Source: Blautia schinkii (GTDB lineage Bacteria > Bacillota > Clostridia > Lachnospirales > Lachnospiraceae). From it: DNA of 64,000 nt. The notes under the pieces are model-generated. The model searched no databases. It saw nothing but the letters and a program-made list of their open reading frames with translations, and was not told the origin of the DNA. Location of the stretch: positions 1 to 64,000 of the forward strand of contig NZ_JAAWUO010000018.1 in assembly GCF_013304825.1 (NCBI RefSeq), written 5' to 3'. Each line of letters opens with the position of its first letter. Positions within the stretch are counted from its first letter, which is position 1. Below are positions 43,517 to 52,695 of the stretch, in pieces. The translations under genes were made by a program, and so were the position numbers.

Positions 43517-44452
43517 TTAACCGATCATCTGAAAGATCCAGGATACAGCCGGAAGTGTTATGATAGAACATACTGTAGTAACCAGGATTCCTCCCATTGC
43601 ATAATCTCCGTCAGAACCTGAAGCATTGGCCATCATTACCACAGAAGACATTACCGGCATGGCAGAAGCCAGTGCCATTGTCATATGGATATCTGAAGGA
43701 ATCGGAAAAAATCCCAGCAAAACATAGAAAAGTATGGGAAATAGCACCATCTTTATCAAAGCGATTCCATAATAATCCGGTACTTTGATAAATTTCAGCA
43801 CATCAATGCAGGCAAAAATTCCTCCCAGATAGATCATGGCAAGGGGTGTTGCGGTAGCTCCCATTTTCTGCAGTGCAGTATCCAGGATCAATGGCAGATG
43901 GATCCCGGTCAGCACACAGAGCATGGCAAGTATAATTGCCACTGTGACAGGATTAATGAGTTTCCTGGGATTAAATTTCCCACTTTCTTTTTCTGCAGGA
44001 GATGTGAGCTTCACACCCAGGGTCCAGAGCATCAGCTGGTCAATGACCGTAAAAACAGATATGTACAGCATTCCTTTTTCCGGATAAATACTGGTAATAA
44101 TAGGAATTCCCATAAATCCTACGTTTCCAAATACGACCATCGCCCGGTACAGCTGCAGATGATCACCTTTCAGCCGAAATATTTTTCCGGATATTTTTCC
44201 CAGGATCAAAAGCCCAATGTACATAGATGCTGCAATCGCAAGAATCGATAAGGATGAAAAAAATGTTCTGCGGCCTACACCGTCAACTGTGTTGATAAAG
44301 ATCATAACCGGAAGTGCCAGTTTGATCACAAATCTGGAAATCACCTCCAGGGTTTCTCTTGTCAGCACTTTCGTGCGGATCAGGATAATGCCCGTGATAA
44401 TGTAGATCACGAACATCCCAATCTGCTGTAATAGAATTGTTAACGTATTCAT
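43517..44452 (-). CDS. AEC-family transporter
   Basis: I start at MNTLTILLQQIGMFVIYIIT (44452) because AAAGGAGTCTCAGAAG precedes it. The protein has about 311 residues with ten membrane helices, including SRFVIKLALPVMIFINTV and TATPLAMIYLGGIFA, matching the AEC halves seen at 40190. Identity to that protein is moderate only, so they are not recent copies. The substrate is unknown (organic anion likely). It lies on the minus strand, downstream of FUSC and its terminator. Confidence 0.85.
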   Translation of the reverse strand: MNTLTILLQQIGMFVIYIITGIILIRTKVLTRETLEVISRFVIKLALPVMIFINTVDGVGRRTFFSSLSILAIAASMYIGLLILGKISGKIFRLKGDHLQLYRAMVVFGNVGFMGIPIITSIYPEKGMLYISVFTVIDQLMLWTLGVKLTSPAEKESGKFNPRKLINPVTVAIILAMLCVLTGIHLPLILDTALQKMGATATPLAMIYLGGIFACIDVLKFIKVPDYYGIALIKMVLFPILFYVLLGFFPIPSDIHMTMALASAMPVMSSVVMMANASGSDGDYAMGGILVTTVCSIITLPAVSWIFQMIG

Positions 44453-44475
44453 CTTCTGAGACTCCTTTTTGTCCA

Positions 44476-44522
44476 AAAAAATAATGCACCCGGCCTTTGG
44501 CTCTGCGATGCATTATTTTGCC
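44476..44522 (-). terminator. terminator after FUSC gene
   Basis: On the minus strand AAAATAATGCATC pairs with GGTGCATTATTTT around a GC-rich loop and runs into a T-rich tail, 20 bp past the FUSC stop. Confidence 0.8.
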
Positions 44523-44540
44523 TTTATGAATTTTATACTA

Positions 44541-45599
44541 TCACATCTGACTCACGTTGACAACGTGCTTTTGCTGTACAATCTTATCTCCCAGCTTATT
44601 CAGGAGCATTGTATAAGCAGCCCCAAATACATTCGCCCCGATACGAAGCAGCACTGCTGCCGGCATTCCGAAAAGCCCTGCTGCAATGGACAACGCACCA
44701 AAAGTATTAAACGCCGTCTGCCATGCGTAGCCTGCGGAATATCCTACACCGATTCCGCCGATCATTCCAATGTAAGGATACATGGATTTCGGAAGCACCA
44801 GATAGAGCACAACAAAAAGCAGACATCCCACAATGTTAAACATACCTCTTTTTCCTGCTCTGGTCTTGCAGTCCTCTGTAAACGGAAGACATACGGACAT
44901 GCAGGCGATTCCTGCCCACATAGCTCTCGGAAGTCCAAGAAGGGACATGATCAACATGGCACTTGAAACGATCAGTGTCAGTCTTAAATACCATCTGCCT
45001 CTGGAAGAACAGAGATTAAACTCCCGAAACAGATCCGGAAATGTCCTGCGATACGGACGCTTCTTCTGATTCTTGTAAAAGATCACCATGCAGAGAACCA
45101 TTCCTACGAGAAGACCCTCCACACGCAGTACATAAGCTTTTCCCGTCACATCATATCCCATCAGCAGGAGATATCCCAGTACAAAGGTAGAATGATTATA
45201 CATAATTACATTGTGGCATCCAAGAATCATCAGAAGCAGAATGCTCACTGCATTGATCAAAAACGCCGGTATCGGAGAAACCATGTTGGAAAGTCTGGGG
45301 CCTGCGATCAAAATCCCAAAGATCCCGGCAATGGATAAAAGTCCATGCGTGGTTCGTATCCCAAAATCTGCCTGTCTTAAGACCAGCATTGCCAAAAGTA
45401 CAGTTACGCCTACAACACTGTTGTCATTTCCTGTTATCTTGCTGTATAACGTAACAACAGCTACGCAGAAGGCCATAACGAGATATACTTTAAAATTATA
45501 GATCAGAATGTGCCTTCTTTTTTCTTTTTTGTCTGTGGTATTCCGTATCAGCTGTTTGGATCCTGTTGAGCTTAACTGCAGTTCCTGATAAAATGTCAT
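44541..45599 (-). CDS. FUSC-family membrane protein
   Basis: This 352-residue protein has two blocks of about five to six membrane helices split by a charged loop (KNQKKRPYRRTFPDLFREF), the layout of fusaric-acid-resistance/aromatic-acid exporter-type (FUSC) proteins. The second block has LGLPRAMWAGIACMSVCLPF, a typical FUSC signature. A role in efflux of aromatic acids is possible; the substrate is unknown. It stands alone between two terminated units. Confidence 0.75.
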   Translation of the reverse strand: MTFYQELQLSSTGSKQLIRNTTDKKEKRRHILIYNFKVYLVMAFCVAVVTLYSKITGNDNSVVGVTVLLAMLVLRQADFGIRTTHGLLSIAGIFGILIAGPRLSNMVSPIPAFLINAVSILLLMILGCHNVIMYNHSTFVLGYLLLMGYDVTGKAYVLRVEGLLVGMVLCMVIFYKNQKKRPYRRTFPDLFREFNLCSSRGRWYLRLTLIVSSAMLIMSLLGLPRAMWAGIACMSVCLPFTEDCKTRAGKRGMFNIVGCLLFVVLYLVLPKSMYPYIGMIGGIGVGYSAGYAWQTAFNTFGALSIAAGLFGMPAAVLLRIGANVFGAAYTMLLNKLGDKIVQQKHVVNVSQM

Positions 45600-45818
45600 T
45601 TCTCATCGCTCCTTTTATAAAGCGGACATTCACATTCCGCTCTGCCATATGCTCATGAACACGATCGTTTTGCGATCTGCATTCAAATATACAAACAGCC
45701 ATTATACCTGGTTTATTCTGAAAGGTCAAATACTTTTTTCAAAAACTGTAAATTTTTGTTCCTTTTGAAATCTGCAATTATATTTTTTATGCGTATCTTT
45801 TTATAACTATTATCTGTA

Positions 45819-47093
45819 TTATCGCAATTCCGCTATCCTGGTAACTGCCACATATATTTCCTGGATCTTATACCATGTAGGATAATCCACCACTCCGGAA
45901 GCCCGAAGCCCGAACACATTCTGGAATTTTTTTACGGAAGCAGCTGTCGCGGGGCCGTAAATACCATCCACAGTCACAGTTGGAATTGCGGGATAGGCTT
46001 TTGCTATAGCATTAAGCTGTTCCTGAATCTGCTGCACTTTTTCCCCGGTAACACCAATTGTCAGGTCATATCCCGGCCAGGATGCAGGAATCCCGGAAAC
46101 TGCCTCTGCTACATTGATATACATATCATTTCCATAAAAGCTCCGTATGATCTCAATTGCAGAATATCCCTGATCTCCCAAAGACTTGCTTCCCCACTGT
46201 GTCATCCAGCCACGATCCCTGCACTGCACCCGTCTGCCATCACAATACTGCGTCAGGATAGGCTGCCGCACATTCGGTCTGGAAAGATAGTTTTCAAAAA
46301 GCTCATCCACAATCCTGTCGATGCTGTCAAAAATATTCCGGCCATTGATCCATTTATGATCGTATGCTGTGGAAGAAGTGATGGTGTAGTCATAGCCTTT
46401 GTTCCGGTACCATTCTGTATATACCCGGTTTAATGTAAATGACATGATTGCCAGGACATTGGCACGAATCGTATCGTCCGGCCAGGTCGCATAGATCTCG
46501 CTGCTGGCCACATTTTTGATATAATCTTTGTAACGTACGTAATAATTCCGGGCACTGGTGTCCCCTGCCGGACCATCATGGACTACGATGTACTCCGGAA
46601 TCACCACTCTGCTCAAAACGATCTCTCCGGATTCATTTACCGGCTTAATCTCTGCTTCCGGATTTTTAGGTGGATACTCTCCAAACAGGGTGTGCGGCCC
46701 GATAACGATCCGCTGATAATCCTCCCCATTTCCCTGCTGCCGCCTGAGAGATGCACCCTGCCAAGAGATTGAATGAGGAAGTACTTCTGTTCCTGCCACT
46801 TCTTTTGGTTCAAAACCATCTGCACTGATCTGAACTGTATATTCTGAATAAGGTTGTTGCTCTACCGGTTTCATGCTGTATTCCAAAGGCGGAGCCGCCA
46901 GATCCAGAAGAGGCGTTTTTCCGGAGGAATCCGTACGTATTTCTTCGATGATATTGTCCGGCATACCCGTGTATGAAATCCGTACTCTTGCATTTTCAAC
47001 AGGACGGTTATTTACTCCATCCCACACCGTCACCTGCAGCTGGCCCTGATCCGGGGTATCCTGCTGTATGGAAATATAAGAATGATTTTTCAT
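45819..47093 (-). CDS. SleC-like spore cortex-lytic/peptidoglycan-binding protein
   Basis: I start at MKNHSYISIQQDTPDQG (47093) because AAAAGGAGTCTCTGTTT precedes it. The protein has about 424 residues. The N-terminal beta domain is followed by VVIPEYIVVHDG, a SpoIID-like region (NYYVRYKDYIKNVASSEIYA, then SFTLNRVYTEWYRNKGYDYT) and a C-terminal PG_binding_1 domain (IPTVTVDGIYGPATAASVKK). This order is that of clostridial SleC, which hydrolyses cortex peptidoglycan at germination. It has no signal peptide, as in the SleC pro-form. It suggests that the organism sporulates or descends from spore formers. Confidence 0.75.
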   Translation of the reverse strand: MKNHSYISIQQDTPDQGQLQVTVWDGVNNRPVENARVRISYTGMPDNIIEEIRTDSSGKTPLLDLAAPPLEYSMKPVEQQPYSEYTVQISADGFEPKEVAGTEVLPHSISWQGASLRRQQGNGEDYQRIVIGPHTLFGEYPPKNPEAEIKPVNESGEIVLSRVVIPEYIVVHDGPAGDTSARNYYVRYKDYIKNVASSEIYATWPDDTIRANVLAIMSFTLNRVYTEWYRNKGYDYTITSSTAYDHKWINGRNIFDSIDRIVDELFENYLSRPNVRQPILTQYCDGRRVQCRDRGWMTQWGSKSLGDQGYSAIEIIRSFYGNDMYINVAEAVSGIPASWPGYDLTIGVTGEKVQQIQEQLNAIAKAYPAIPTVTVDGIYGPATAASVKKFQNVFGLRASGVVDYPTWYKIQEIYVAVTRIAELR

Positions 47094-47314
47094 AAACAGA
47101 GACTCCTTTTTGTATCTCAATACACATTAACTCTCTGTCAGTATATGCCTAAAATCAAAAAATGCCATATTTTTTACTGTGCTTCCTCCCAGTAATCCTC
47201 TTCATCCTGAATATCATCAAGTTCATCTGCACTGCCGACTCATCCGTTTCTGCAGCTCGCAATGAATTTCTTTGCCCAATGCGTCTATTATACAATAAAT
47301 ACTCCACAATAATA
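47094..47314. other. intergenic stretch with a coding-like remnant
   Basis: A minus-strand frame reads GSADELDDIQDEEDYWEEAQ before a TAA at about 47174, an acidic tail with no start, suggesting the end of a lost gene. Nothing else is recognised before the terminator at 47315-47354. Confidence 0.3.
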
Positions 47315-47354
47315 GAAAAAGTGCTGTATCATCTTCCATGAGATCATACAGCAC
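47315..47354 (-). terminator. terminator of the rseP operon
   Basis: On the minus strand GTGCTGTATGATCTC pairs with GATGATACAGCAC and runs into TTTTTC, 28 bp past the rseP stop. It ends the long pyrH-to-rseP unit. Confidence 0.85.
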
Positions 47355-47381
47355 CATATATTCACCTTATTTCTCCAGATA

Positions 47382-48668
47382 TCAGAATATTTTCAGAATG
47401 TCATTATACATCACCACAACCATCAACGCCATCAAAAGCATCAGTCCTGCAAAATGGACCATTCCTTCTATCTGACGGTTGACCGGTTTTCTGCGGATGG
47501 CTTCTGTCAGCAGAAATACCAGTCTTCCTCCATCCAGTGCAGGAATGGGAAGCAGGTTCATAACACCAAGGTTGGCAGAAAGAAGAACTGCCATATTCAG
47601 CATGTTCATCCAGATCATCAGTGTTCCTTCGTTCCTGGACTGCTCATAAGTATCACCAATGGCATCTACCACACCAACCGGACCGCTTAAGTCCTTCATC
47701 CCGAGATGGCCGCTTACCAGCTCTTTCAAACTCAGAATCGTGGTGCGGATCATATATTTTACTTCCACAGCACCATATTTCAGCACATTAAAACCGGAAG
47801 TTTTTTCGCTGTAAGTGTTATACCCGAAACCAGTCACAGGAGTTCTGTATTCTCTTGGTGTAATTTCTACCTCATACTCCATCCCGTTTCGTTCATAAGT
47901 GATTGTAACCGGCTGATCAGACAGGGGATGTTTCTCAAGATATTTTTCATAAGCCGCTCCATCAGGTACTTCCACCCCGTTGATCCTGGTAATTACATCT
48001 CCTGCCTCCAGACCTGCCTCTTCCAGCGGCATTCCCTTGATCAGTGATTCCACTGTCATGGAATTTGCATCAGAGCGGTTAAAGCCCAGAAGATAACGTA
48101 CATTTACATCCGGCTTATAGGAAATTTCCTTTATCTCTCCGTCACGCTTTACTTTCAGGTGGATGGTGTCCTCCTCCTGCAGTTCATTCAGATAAGTATA
48201 TACGTAGAGATCTTTCCCAAGATCAATATGATAACCCTGATATTGCGTGATCACATCGCCAGCTTCCAGACCTGCCTTCTCAGCGGAGGAGCCTTCCGTA
48301 ACTTCCAGTACTGTAGCCGGATCATAACCAATACAGCCTACAATGATCACGGAAAGCACAAACGCCAGCAAAAAGTTAAAAACCGGTCCTGCAGCAACAA
48401 CTGCGATCCTGCCCCATACAGAAGCTGAATTGAACGTCCCGGGACCATCATCCTCAGCGTCCTCTCCGGCCATGGCACAGGAACCGCCAAGGGGAAGAAG
48501 CTTCAGGGAATAGCGGGTACCGCCTTTTACAGTGCTTAAAATTCTCGGACCCATGCCAAGAGAAAATTCCAGTACCTCTATGTGATTCTTTTTTGCCAGA
48601 AGAAAATGTCCCAGCTCATGAATCAGTATTACAACGCTGAAAATTATAACAGCTATCACAAATCTCAA
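47382..48668 (-). CDS. rseP: site-2 intramembrane zinc protease
   Basis: This 428-residue protease has the zinc motif HELGHFLLAKK at the first helix and LLPIPALDGGRLVF near the end. Two PDZ domains (about 95-180 and 185-265) lie between them, more than the single PDZ of many homologues. It cuts membrane-bound anti-sigma factors or signal peptides. It is the last gene of the operon and begins 2 bp after the dxr stop. Confidence 0.95.
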   Translation of the reverse strand: MRFVIAVIIFSVVILIHELGHFLLAKKNHIEVLEFSLGMGPRILSTVKGGTRYSLKLLPLGGSCAMAGEDAEDDGPGTFNSASVWGRIAVVAAGPVFNFLLAFVLSVIIVGCIGYDPATVLEVTEGSSAEKAGLEAGDVITQYQGYHIDLGKDLYVYTYLNELQEEDTIHLKVKRDGEIKEISYKPDVNVRYLLGFNRSDANSMTVESLIKGMPLEEAGLEAGDVITRINGVEVPDGAAYEKYLEKHPLSDQPVTITYERNGMEYEVEITPREYRTPVTGFGYNTYSEKTSGFNVLKYGAVEVKYMIRTTILSLKELVSGHLGMKDLSGPVGVVDAIGDTYEQSRNEGTLMIWMNMLNMAVLLSANLGVMNLLPIPALDGGRLVFLLTEAIRRKPVNRQIEGMVHFAGLMLLMALMVVVMYNDILKIF

Positions 48669-48669
48669 T

Positions 48670-49812
48670 TTACCACCTGCTTTCGATCCACTGATAAGTA
48701 TCCTGCTCTACAGAAAGGATCTCATCCAGATCCGGGTGAGCGATTTTTTTGTGTCTGTCCATAGACTGTGCAATAATCTCATAAATATCCAGGAATCCGA
48801 TCTTTTCTTCCAGGAATTTCTTTACTGCCAGCTCATTGGCTGCATTGAAGACTGTTGGCATACTGCCACCTTCTCCGGATGCCTGGATAGCCATTGGAAG
48901 GCCACGGAATGTCTCCATATCCGGAACCTCAAAAGTAATCTCGCGAAGTTTCGTAAAATCAAGACGGTCTCCATCCAGATAACGTCTGTGAGGATAGTAC
49001 AGTGCGTACTGGATCGGGAGACGCATATCCGGTGTTCCAAGCTGGGCCATAATGGCTCCATCCTTAAATTCCACCATGGAATGAATAATACTCTGCGGCT
49101 GTACCACAACCTGTATATGATCCAGATCCATATCAAAAAGCCATTTCGCTTCCATAACTTCAAGGCCTTTGTTTACCAGTGTTGCAGAATCTACAGTGAT
49201 CTTTTGTCCCATTACCCAGTTCGGATGTTTGAGAGTATCTGCCACTGTCACGTTCTTAAGATAATCTGTGGTACGTCCACGAAATGGTCCACCGGAAGCT
49301 GTAATCAGCAGCTTGTGGATCTCTTTTTTCTCTTCTCCGTGAATTGCCTGGAAGATTGCACTGTGCTCACTGTCAACAGGCAGGATGGAAACTCCGTACT
49401 CTTTTGCCATAGGCATGATCAGATGACCTGCTGTGACAAGTGTTTCTTTGTTGGCAAGCGCGATATCTTTTCCTGCACGGATTCCTTCCATGGTCGGGCG
49501 GATTCCAATCATTCCAACAATAGCCGTAACAAGGATATCGGACTCCGGCATAGATGCAAGCTCCAGAAGGCCGTCCATCCCGCTGACAACCTTTGTTGTT
49601 GTATCTGCGATGCGGATCTTCAGATCTTCAGCTGCTTTCTCATCCCAGACTGCTGCCAGAAGGGGATGAAACTCACGGATCTGTTGCTCCAGCTTTTTCA
49701 CACTCCTACCTGCACTGACTGCAACTACACGAAGATCATTATTCTTCCGCACTACATCCAGCGTCTGGGTTCCAATGGAACCGGTAGATCCTAATATTGC
49801 AATATTCTTCAT
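48670..49812 (-). CDS. dxr: 1-deoxy-D-xylulose 5-phosphate reductoisomerase
   Basis: This 380-residue enzyme (DXR/IspC) makes methylerythritol 4-phosphate, committing carbon to isoprenoids. The NADPH motif is LGSTGSIGTQTLDVVRKN. ALANKETLVTAGHL, VDSEHSAIFQ and ITASGGPFRG are the substrate/metal-site motifs, with HPNWVMGQKITVDSATLVNK and NKGLEVMEA following. The length is normal. It lies between cdsA and rseP. Confidence 0.98.
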   Translation of the reverse strand: MKNIAILGSTGSIGTQTLDVVRKNNDLRVVAVSAGRSVKKLEQQIREFHPLLAAVWDEKAAEDLKIRIADTTTKVVSGMDGLLELASMPESDILVTAIVGMIGIRPTMEGIRAGKDIALANKETLVTAGHLIMPMAKEYGVSILPVDSEHSAIFQAIHGEEKKEIHKLLITASGGPFRGRTTDYLKNVTVADTLKHPNWVMGQKITVDSATLVNKGLEVMEAKWLFDMDLDHIQVVVQPQSIIHSMVEFKDGAIMAQLGTPDMRLPIQYALYYPHRRYLDGDRLDFTKLREITFEVPDMETFRGLPMAIQASGEGGSMPTVFNAANELAVKKFLEEKIGFLDIYEIIAQSMDRHKKIAHPDLDEILSVEQDTYQWIESRW

Positions 49813-49823
49813 TTCAATATCTC

Positions 49824-50618
49824 CTAAATTCCAAGAATCAGTTTTGCAAGATAATAAATAACAGGTGCTGTGATGATCACGCTGTCAAAACGATCCAGAA
49901 TTCCACCATGACCAGGAATCAGCTTTCCATAGTCCTTGATGTTCTGGTTTCTTTTGATGGCAGAAGCTGCCAGATCGCCTACCATGGAGATCAGGGCCCC
50001 AACTCCGCAGATCAGGGCATACTCAGCCATTTTCCCCTGTGTTGCTGCTGCATAGATCACTCCCAGAAGTGCAGCCCCCACAACACCACCCACAGCTCCT
50101 TCAATGGATTTTTTCGGGCTTAAGACAGGTGCCATCTTATGCTTGCCGATAAGCATTCCCACGCAGTACGCACAGGTATCGCAGCCCCAGGAGCATAAAA
50201 AGATCAGCCATACCAGGAATTTGCCATCCGGAAGATTTCTGGTCAGGTAAATAAATGAAAGCATCACTGCAACATATACAACACCAAAGAATGCTGCCAT
50301 TACCTGTTCAGCGCGGTATTTCGGATATCCAAATACATAAACGAACAGGATAAGGATCATACTTACAATAACTGCCATCATTCCAAAATTTCCAAAATCA
50401 AACTTCATGGCAATATAATAGAGCACTGCTCCAAGATATCCCACAAGCTCCAGCACAGTAACATGCTCATCACTTACCTTCATCACATTGTAAAGCTCAC
50501 GCATTCCGATCAGTGAAACAGCCAGAAGTGTAAAAAACAATATCCAGCTGCCGGAAATGATCGTTGCAAGGGCAATGATGACAAGGATGATACCGCTTAT
50601 CAGTCTTGTCTTAAACAT
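49824..50618 (-). CDS. cdsA: phosphatidate cytidylyltransferase
   Basis: This 264-residue membrane enzyme makes CDP-diacylglycerol for phospholipids. It has about seven to eight helices and the CdsA signature SAIKRNQNIKDYGKLIPGHG (19 to 20 residues of the motif), then GILDRFDSV. It overlaps no neighbour; uppS is 3 bp upstream. The family length is typical. Confidence 0.97.
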   Translation of the reverse strand: MFKTRLISGIILVIIALATIISGSWILFFTLLAVSLIGMRELYNVMKVSDEHVTVLELVGYLGAVLYYIAMKFDFGNFGMMAVIVSMILILFVYVFGYPKYRAEQVMAAFFGVVYVAVMLSFIYLTRNLPDGKFLVWLIFLCSWGCDTCAYCVGMLIGKHKMAPVLSPKKSIEGAVGGVVGAALLGVIYAAATQGKMAEYALICGVGALISMVGDLAASAIKRNQNIKDYGKLIPGHGGILDRFDSVIITAPVIYYLAKLILGI

Positions 50619-50621
50619 AAA

Positions 50622-51329
50622 TTACTCCTCCTTAACACCGCCGTAACGTCTGTCTCTCTGATTATATTTCTCGATAGCCTTAATAAGCTCTTCCTTGTTG
50701 AAATCCGGCCATGCTACCGGTGTGAAATAAAACTCGGAATAAGCCAGCTGCCAGAGAAGGAAATTGGAAAGCCGCTGCTCTCCACTGGTACGGATCATCA
50801 GATCCGGATCCGGAACACCTGCTGTATCCAGATAGCTTTCAATCGTATCCTCTGTAATACTATCCGGCTCTACTTTTCCATCTTTTACATCCTGGGCCAT
50901 CTTCTGCATTCCACGGCGGATCTCATCACGGCTTCCGTAATTTAATGCCAGCTGGAAATAGATTCCGTCAAAATCCTTGGAGTATTCCTCAAGCTCACGG
51001 ACACTCTGCTGAATATCCGGTGCAAATGCCTTAATATCTCCAATGACTTTCATCCTCATATTATTTTTCCTGGAAATCTTGATACATTTCTTGAGATAGC
51101 TGCGAAACAGCTTCATCAGTGCCTCAACCTCATCTCTGGAACGCTTCCAGTTCTCTGTGGAAAAAGCATAGACCGTTAAGTATTTCACTCCCAGATCTTT
51201 GATATCGTAGCAGATGTTCTCAAGGTTGGCACAGCCTTTCACATGTCCGTAGGTTCTCGGCATTCCCCGTTCCCTGGCCCATCTTCCGTTTCCGTCCAGA
51301 ATGATCGCGATATGATTTGGTACGTTCAT
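50622..51329 (-). CDS. uppS: undecaprenyl diphosphate synthase
   Basis: This 235-residue cis-prenyltransferase builds the C55 carrier for peptidoglycan and exopolysaccharide. It has HIAIILDGNGRWARERGMPR with the catalytic aspartate, YAFSTENWKR, and DLMIRTSGEQRLSNFLLWQL, then ELYF-like EFYFTPVAWPDF. It starts at ATG after GGAGGAAAAAAT. Its product supports the glycan locus upstream. Confidence 0.97.
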   Translation of the reverse strand: MNVPNHIAIILDGNGRWARERGMPRTYGHVKGCANLENICYDIKDLGVKYLTVYAFSTENWKRSRDEVEALMKLFRSYLKKCIKISRKNNMRMKVIGDIKAFAPDIQQSVRELEEYSKDFDGIYFQLALNYGSRDEIRRGMQKMAQDVKDGKVEPDSITEDTIESYLDTAGVPDPDLMIRTSGEQRLSNFLLWQLAYSEFYFTPVAWPDFNKEELIKAIEKYNQRDRRYGGVKEE

Positions 51330-51395
51330 ATTTTTTCCTCCATACAGAAAGAGAGCTTCTTCGAAGAAGCCCTCTTAATCATTGTATTCCTGCAA

Positions 51396-51947
51396 TTATA
51401 CGGTCAGAATCTCTTTAGACTTGTTCTCGATTGCCTTGTCAACTTCCTTGATGTACTTGTCTGTAAGCTTCTGAACTTTGTCCTCAAGCTCCTTGATCTC
51501 GTCCTCGGATACATCCTGTTTTGCAAGTTTCTTGAAAGCGTCATTTGCATCACGACGGATATTTCTCACTGCGACCTTGGCGCCTTCACCTTTTTTCTTA
51601 ACATCTTTAACCAGTTCTTTACGGCGCTCCTCGGTAAGCTCCGGGAATACAAGACGGATTGCCTTACCATCGTTGCTTGGGTTTAATCCAAGGTCAGAGC
51701 AGAGGATAGCTTTCTCGATTGCCTTGATCATGCTGGATTCCCATGGCTGGATCTGGATCATACGCGCCTCTGGTACGGAAATGTTGGCAACCTGCTGGAT
51801 CGGAGTTGGTGCTCCATAATAATCTACAGTAAGTTTATCAAGAATATGCGGATTCGCACGTCCGGCTCTGATCGTTGTAAGCTCGCTCTCCAAAGCATTC
51901 AGTGTTTTTCCCATTTTTGTTTCGTATACCTGAATTCTCTCATCCAT
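51396..51947 (-). CDS. frr: ribosome recycling factor
   Basis: This 183-residue protein begins [20 protein letters not shown], then [20 protein letters not shown], the two RRF signatures. It ends with the domain I helices ([20 protein letters not shown]). With EF-G it splits the ribosome after termination. It lies between pyrH and uppS, the usual clostridial order. Confidence 0.98.
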   Translation of the reverse strand: MDERIQVYETKMGKTLNALESELTTIRAGRANPHILDKLTVDYYGAPTPIQQVANISVPEARMIQIQPWESSMIKAIEKAILCSDLGLNPSNDGKAIRLVFPELTEERRKELVKDVKKKGEGAKVAVRNIRRDANDAFKKLAKQDVSEDEIKELEDKVQKLTDKYIKEVDKAIENKSKEILTV

Positions 51948-51985
51948 TTCACATATCTCCCTGTATGGTTATTTTATTAATTTAA

Positions 51986-52681
51986 TTACACAGTTACCTT
52001 AGTTCCGGAGAACTTGCCGTGAACGGTATTCACAATGCTGTCTTTCTCATCGAGACCAAATACCAGCATCGGCATCTTCTGCTCCATACACATGATGGAA
52101 GCTGTCAGATCCATAGCTGCCAGTTTCTTCGCAACTACCTCATCAATGGAAATCTCGTCATACTTCTTGGCATCCGGATTAACCTTCGGATCGCTGTCAT
52201 AGATTCCGTCAACCGCCTTCGCAAGAAGGATAGCATCTGCACCGATCTCAACTGCACGAAGTACAGTAGCTGTATCTGTGGAGAAATAAGGATGTCCTGT
52301 ACCGCCTGCAAAAAACACTACCTTACCTGCTGCAAAGCTCTCTTCCACTGCATCTTTAGAATAAAGAGTTGTAAATGCACCGCATACAAATGGTGTGAAT
52401 ACCTCTGTCTTAAGTCCTACATATCTGCAGATATCAGATACATAGATACAATTCATGATCGTTGCAAGCATTCCGATCTGGTCTGCCTTGCTTCTGTCCA
52501 TGGCTCCGCTGGTACGTCCTCTCCAGAAGTTTCCGCCTCCGATAACAATACCTACCTGAAGTCCCTCATCAACAATAGTCCTGATCTGTTTGGCTACCTC
52601 TGTGACAGTTGCCTCGTCAAAACCTCTCTTCTGCTCTCCTGCAAGAGCCTCTCCGCTTAATTTCAGTAACACTCTCTTCAT
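51986..52681 (-). CDS. pyrH: UMP kinase
   Basis: I start at MKRVLLKLSGEALAG (52681) because AAAGGAGAATAAACAT precedes it. The protein has about 231 residues and the amino-acid-kinase fold: VGIVIGGGNFWRG, MLATIMNCIYV, and FFAGGTGHPYFSTDTATVLR. It makes UDP for nucleotide and sugar-nucleotide synthesis and is usually regulated by GTP and UTP. It starts the translation-linked part of the operon, 14 bp after the lipoprotein gene. Confidence 0.97.
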   Translation of the reverse strand: MKRVLLKLSGEALAGEQKRGFDEATVTEVAKQIRTIVDEGLQVGIVIGGGNFWRGRTSGAMDRSKADQIGMLATIMNCIYVSDICRYVGLKTEVFTPFVCGAFTTLYSKDAVEESFAAGKVVFFAGGTGHPYFSTDTATVLRAVEIGADAILLAKAVDGIYDSDPKVNPDAKKYDEISIDEVVAKKLAAMDLTASIMCMEQKMPMLVFGLDEKDSIVNTVHGKFSGTKVTV

Positions 52682-52695
52682 ATGTTTATTCTCCT

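Noticed and set aside
45496-45729. Small minus-strand frame overlapping the FUSC start
   Set aside because: It has no ribosome site and overlaps the clearly coding FUSC start; it is probably chance.
48736-49794. 352-codon plus-strand frame opposite dxr
   Set aside because: It lies antisense to an unmistakable dxr, is rich in Cys/His as expected for a shadow frame, and has no ribosome site.
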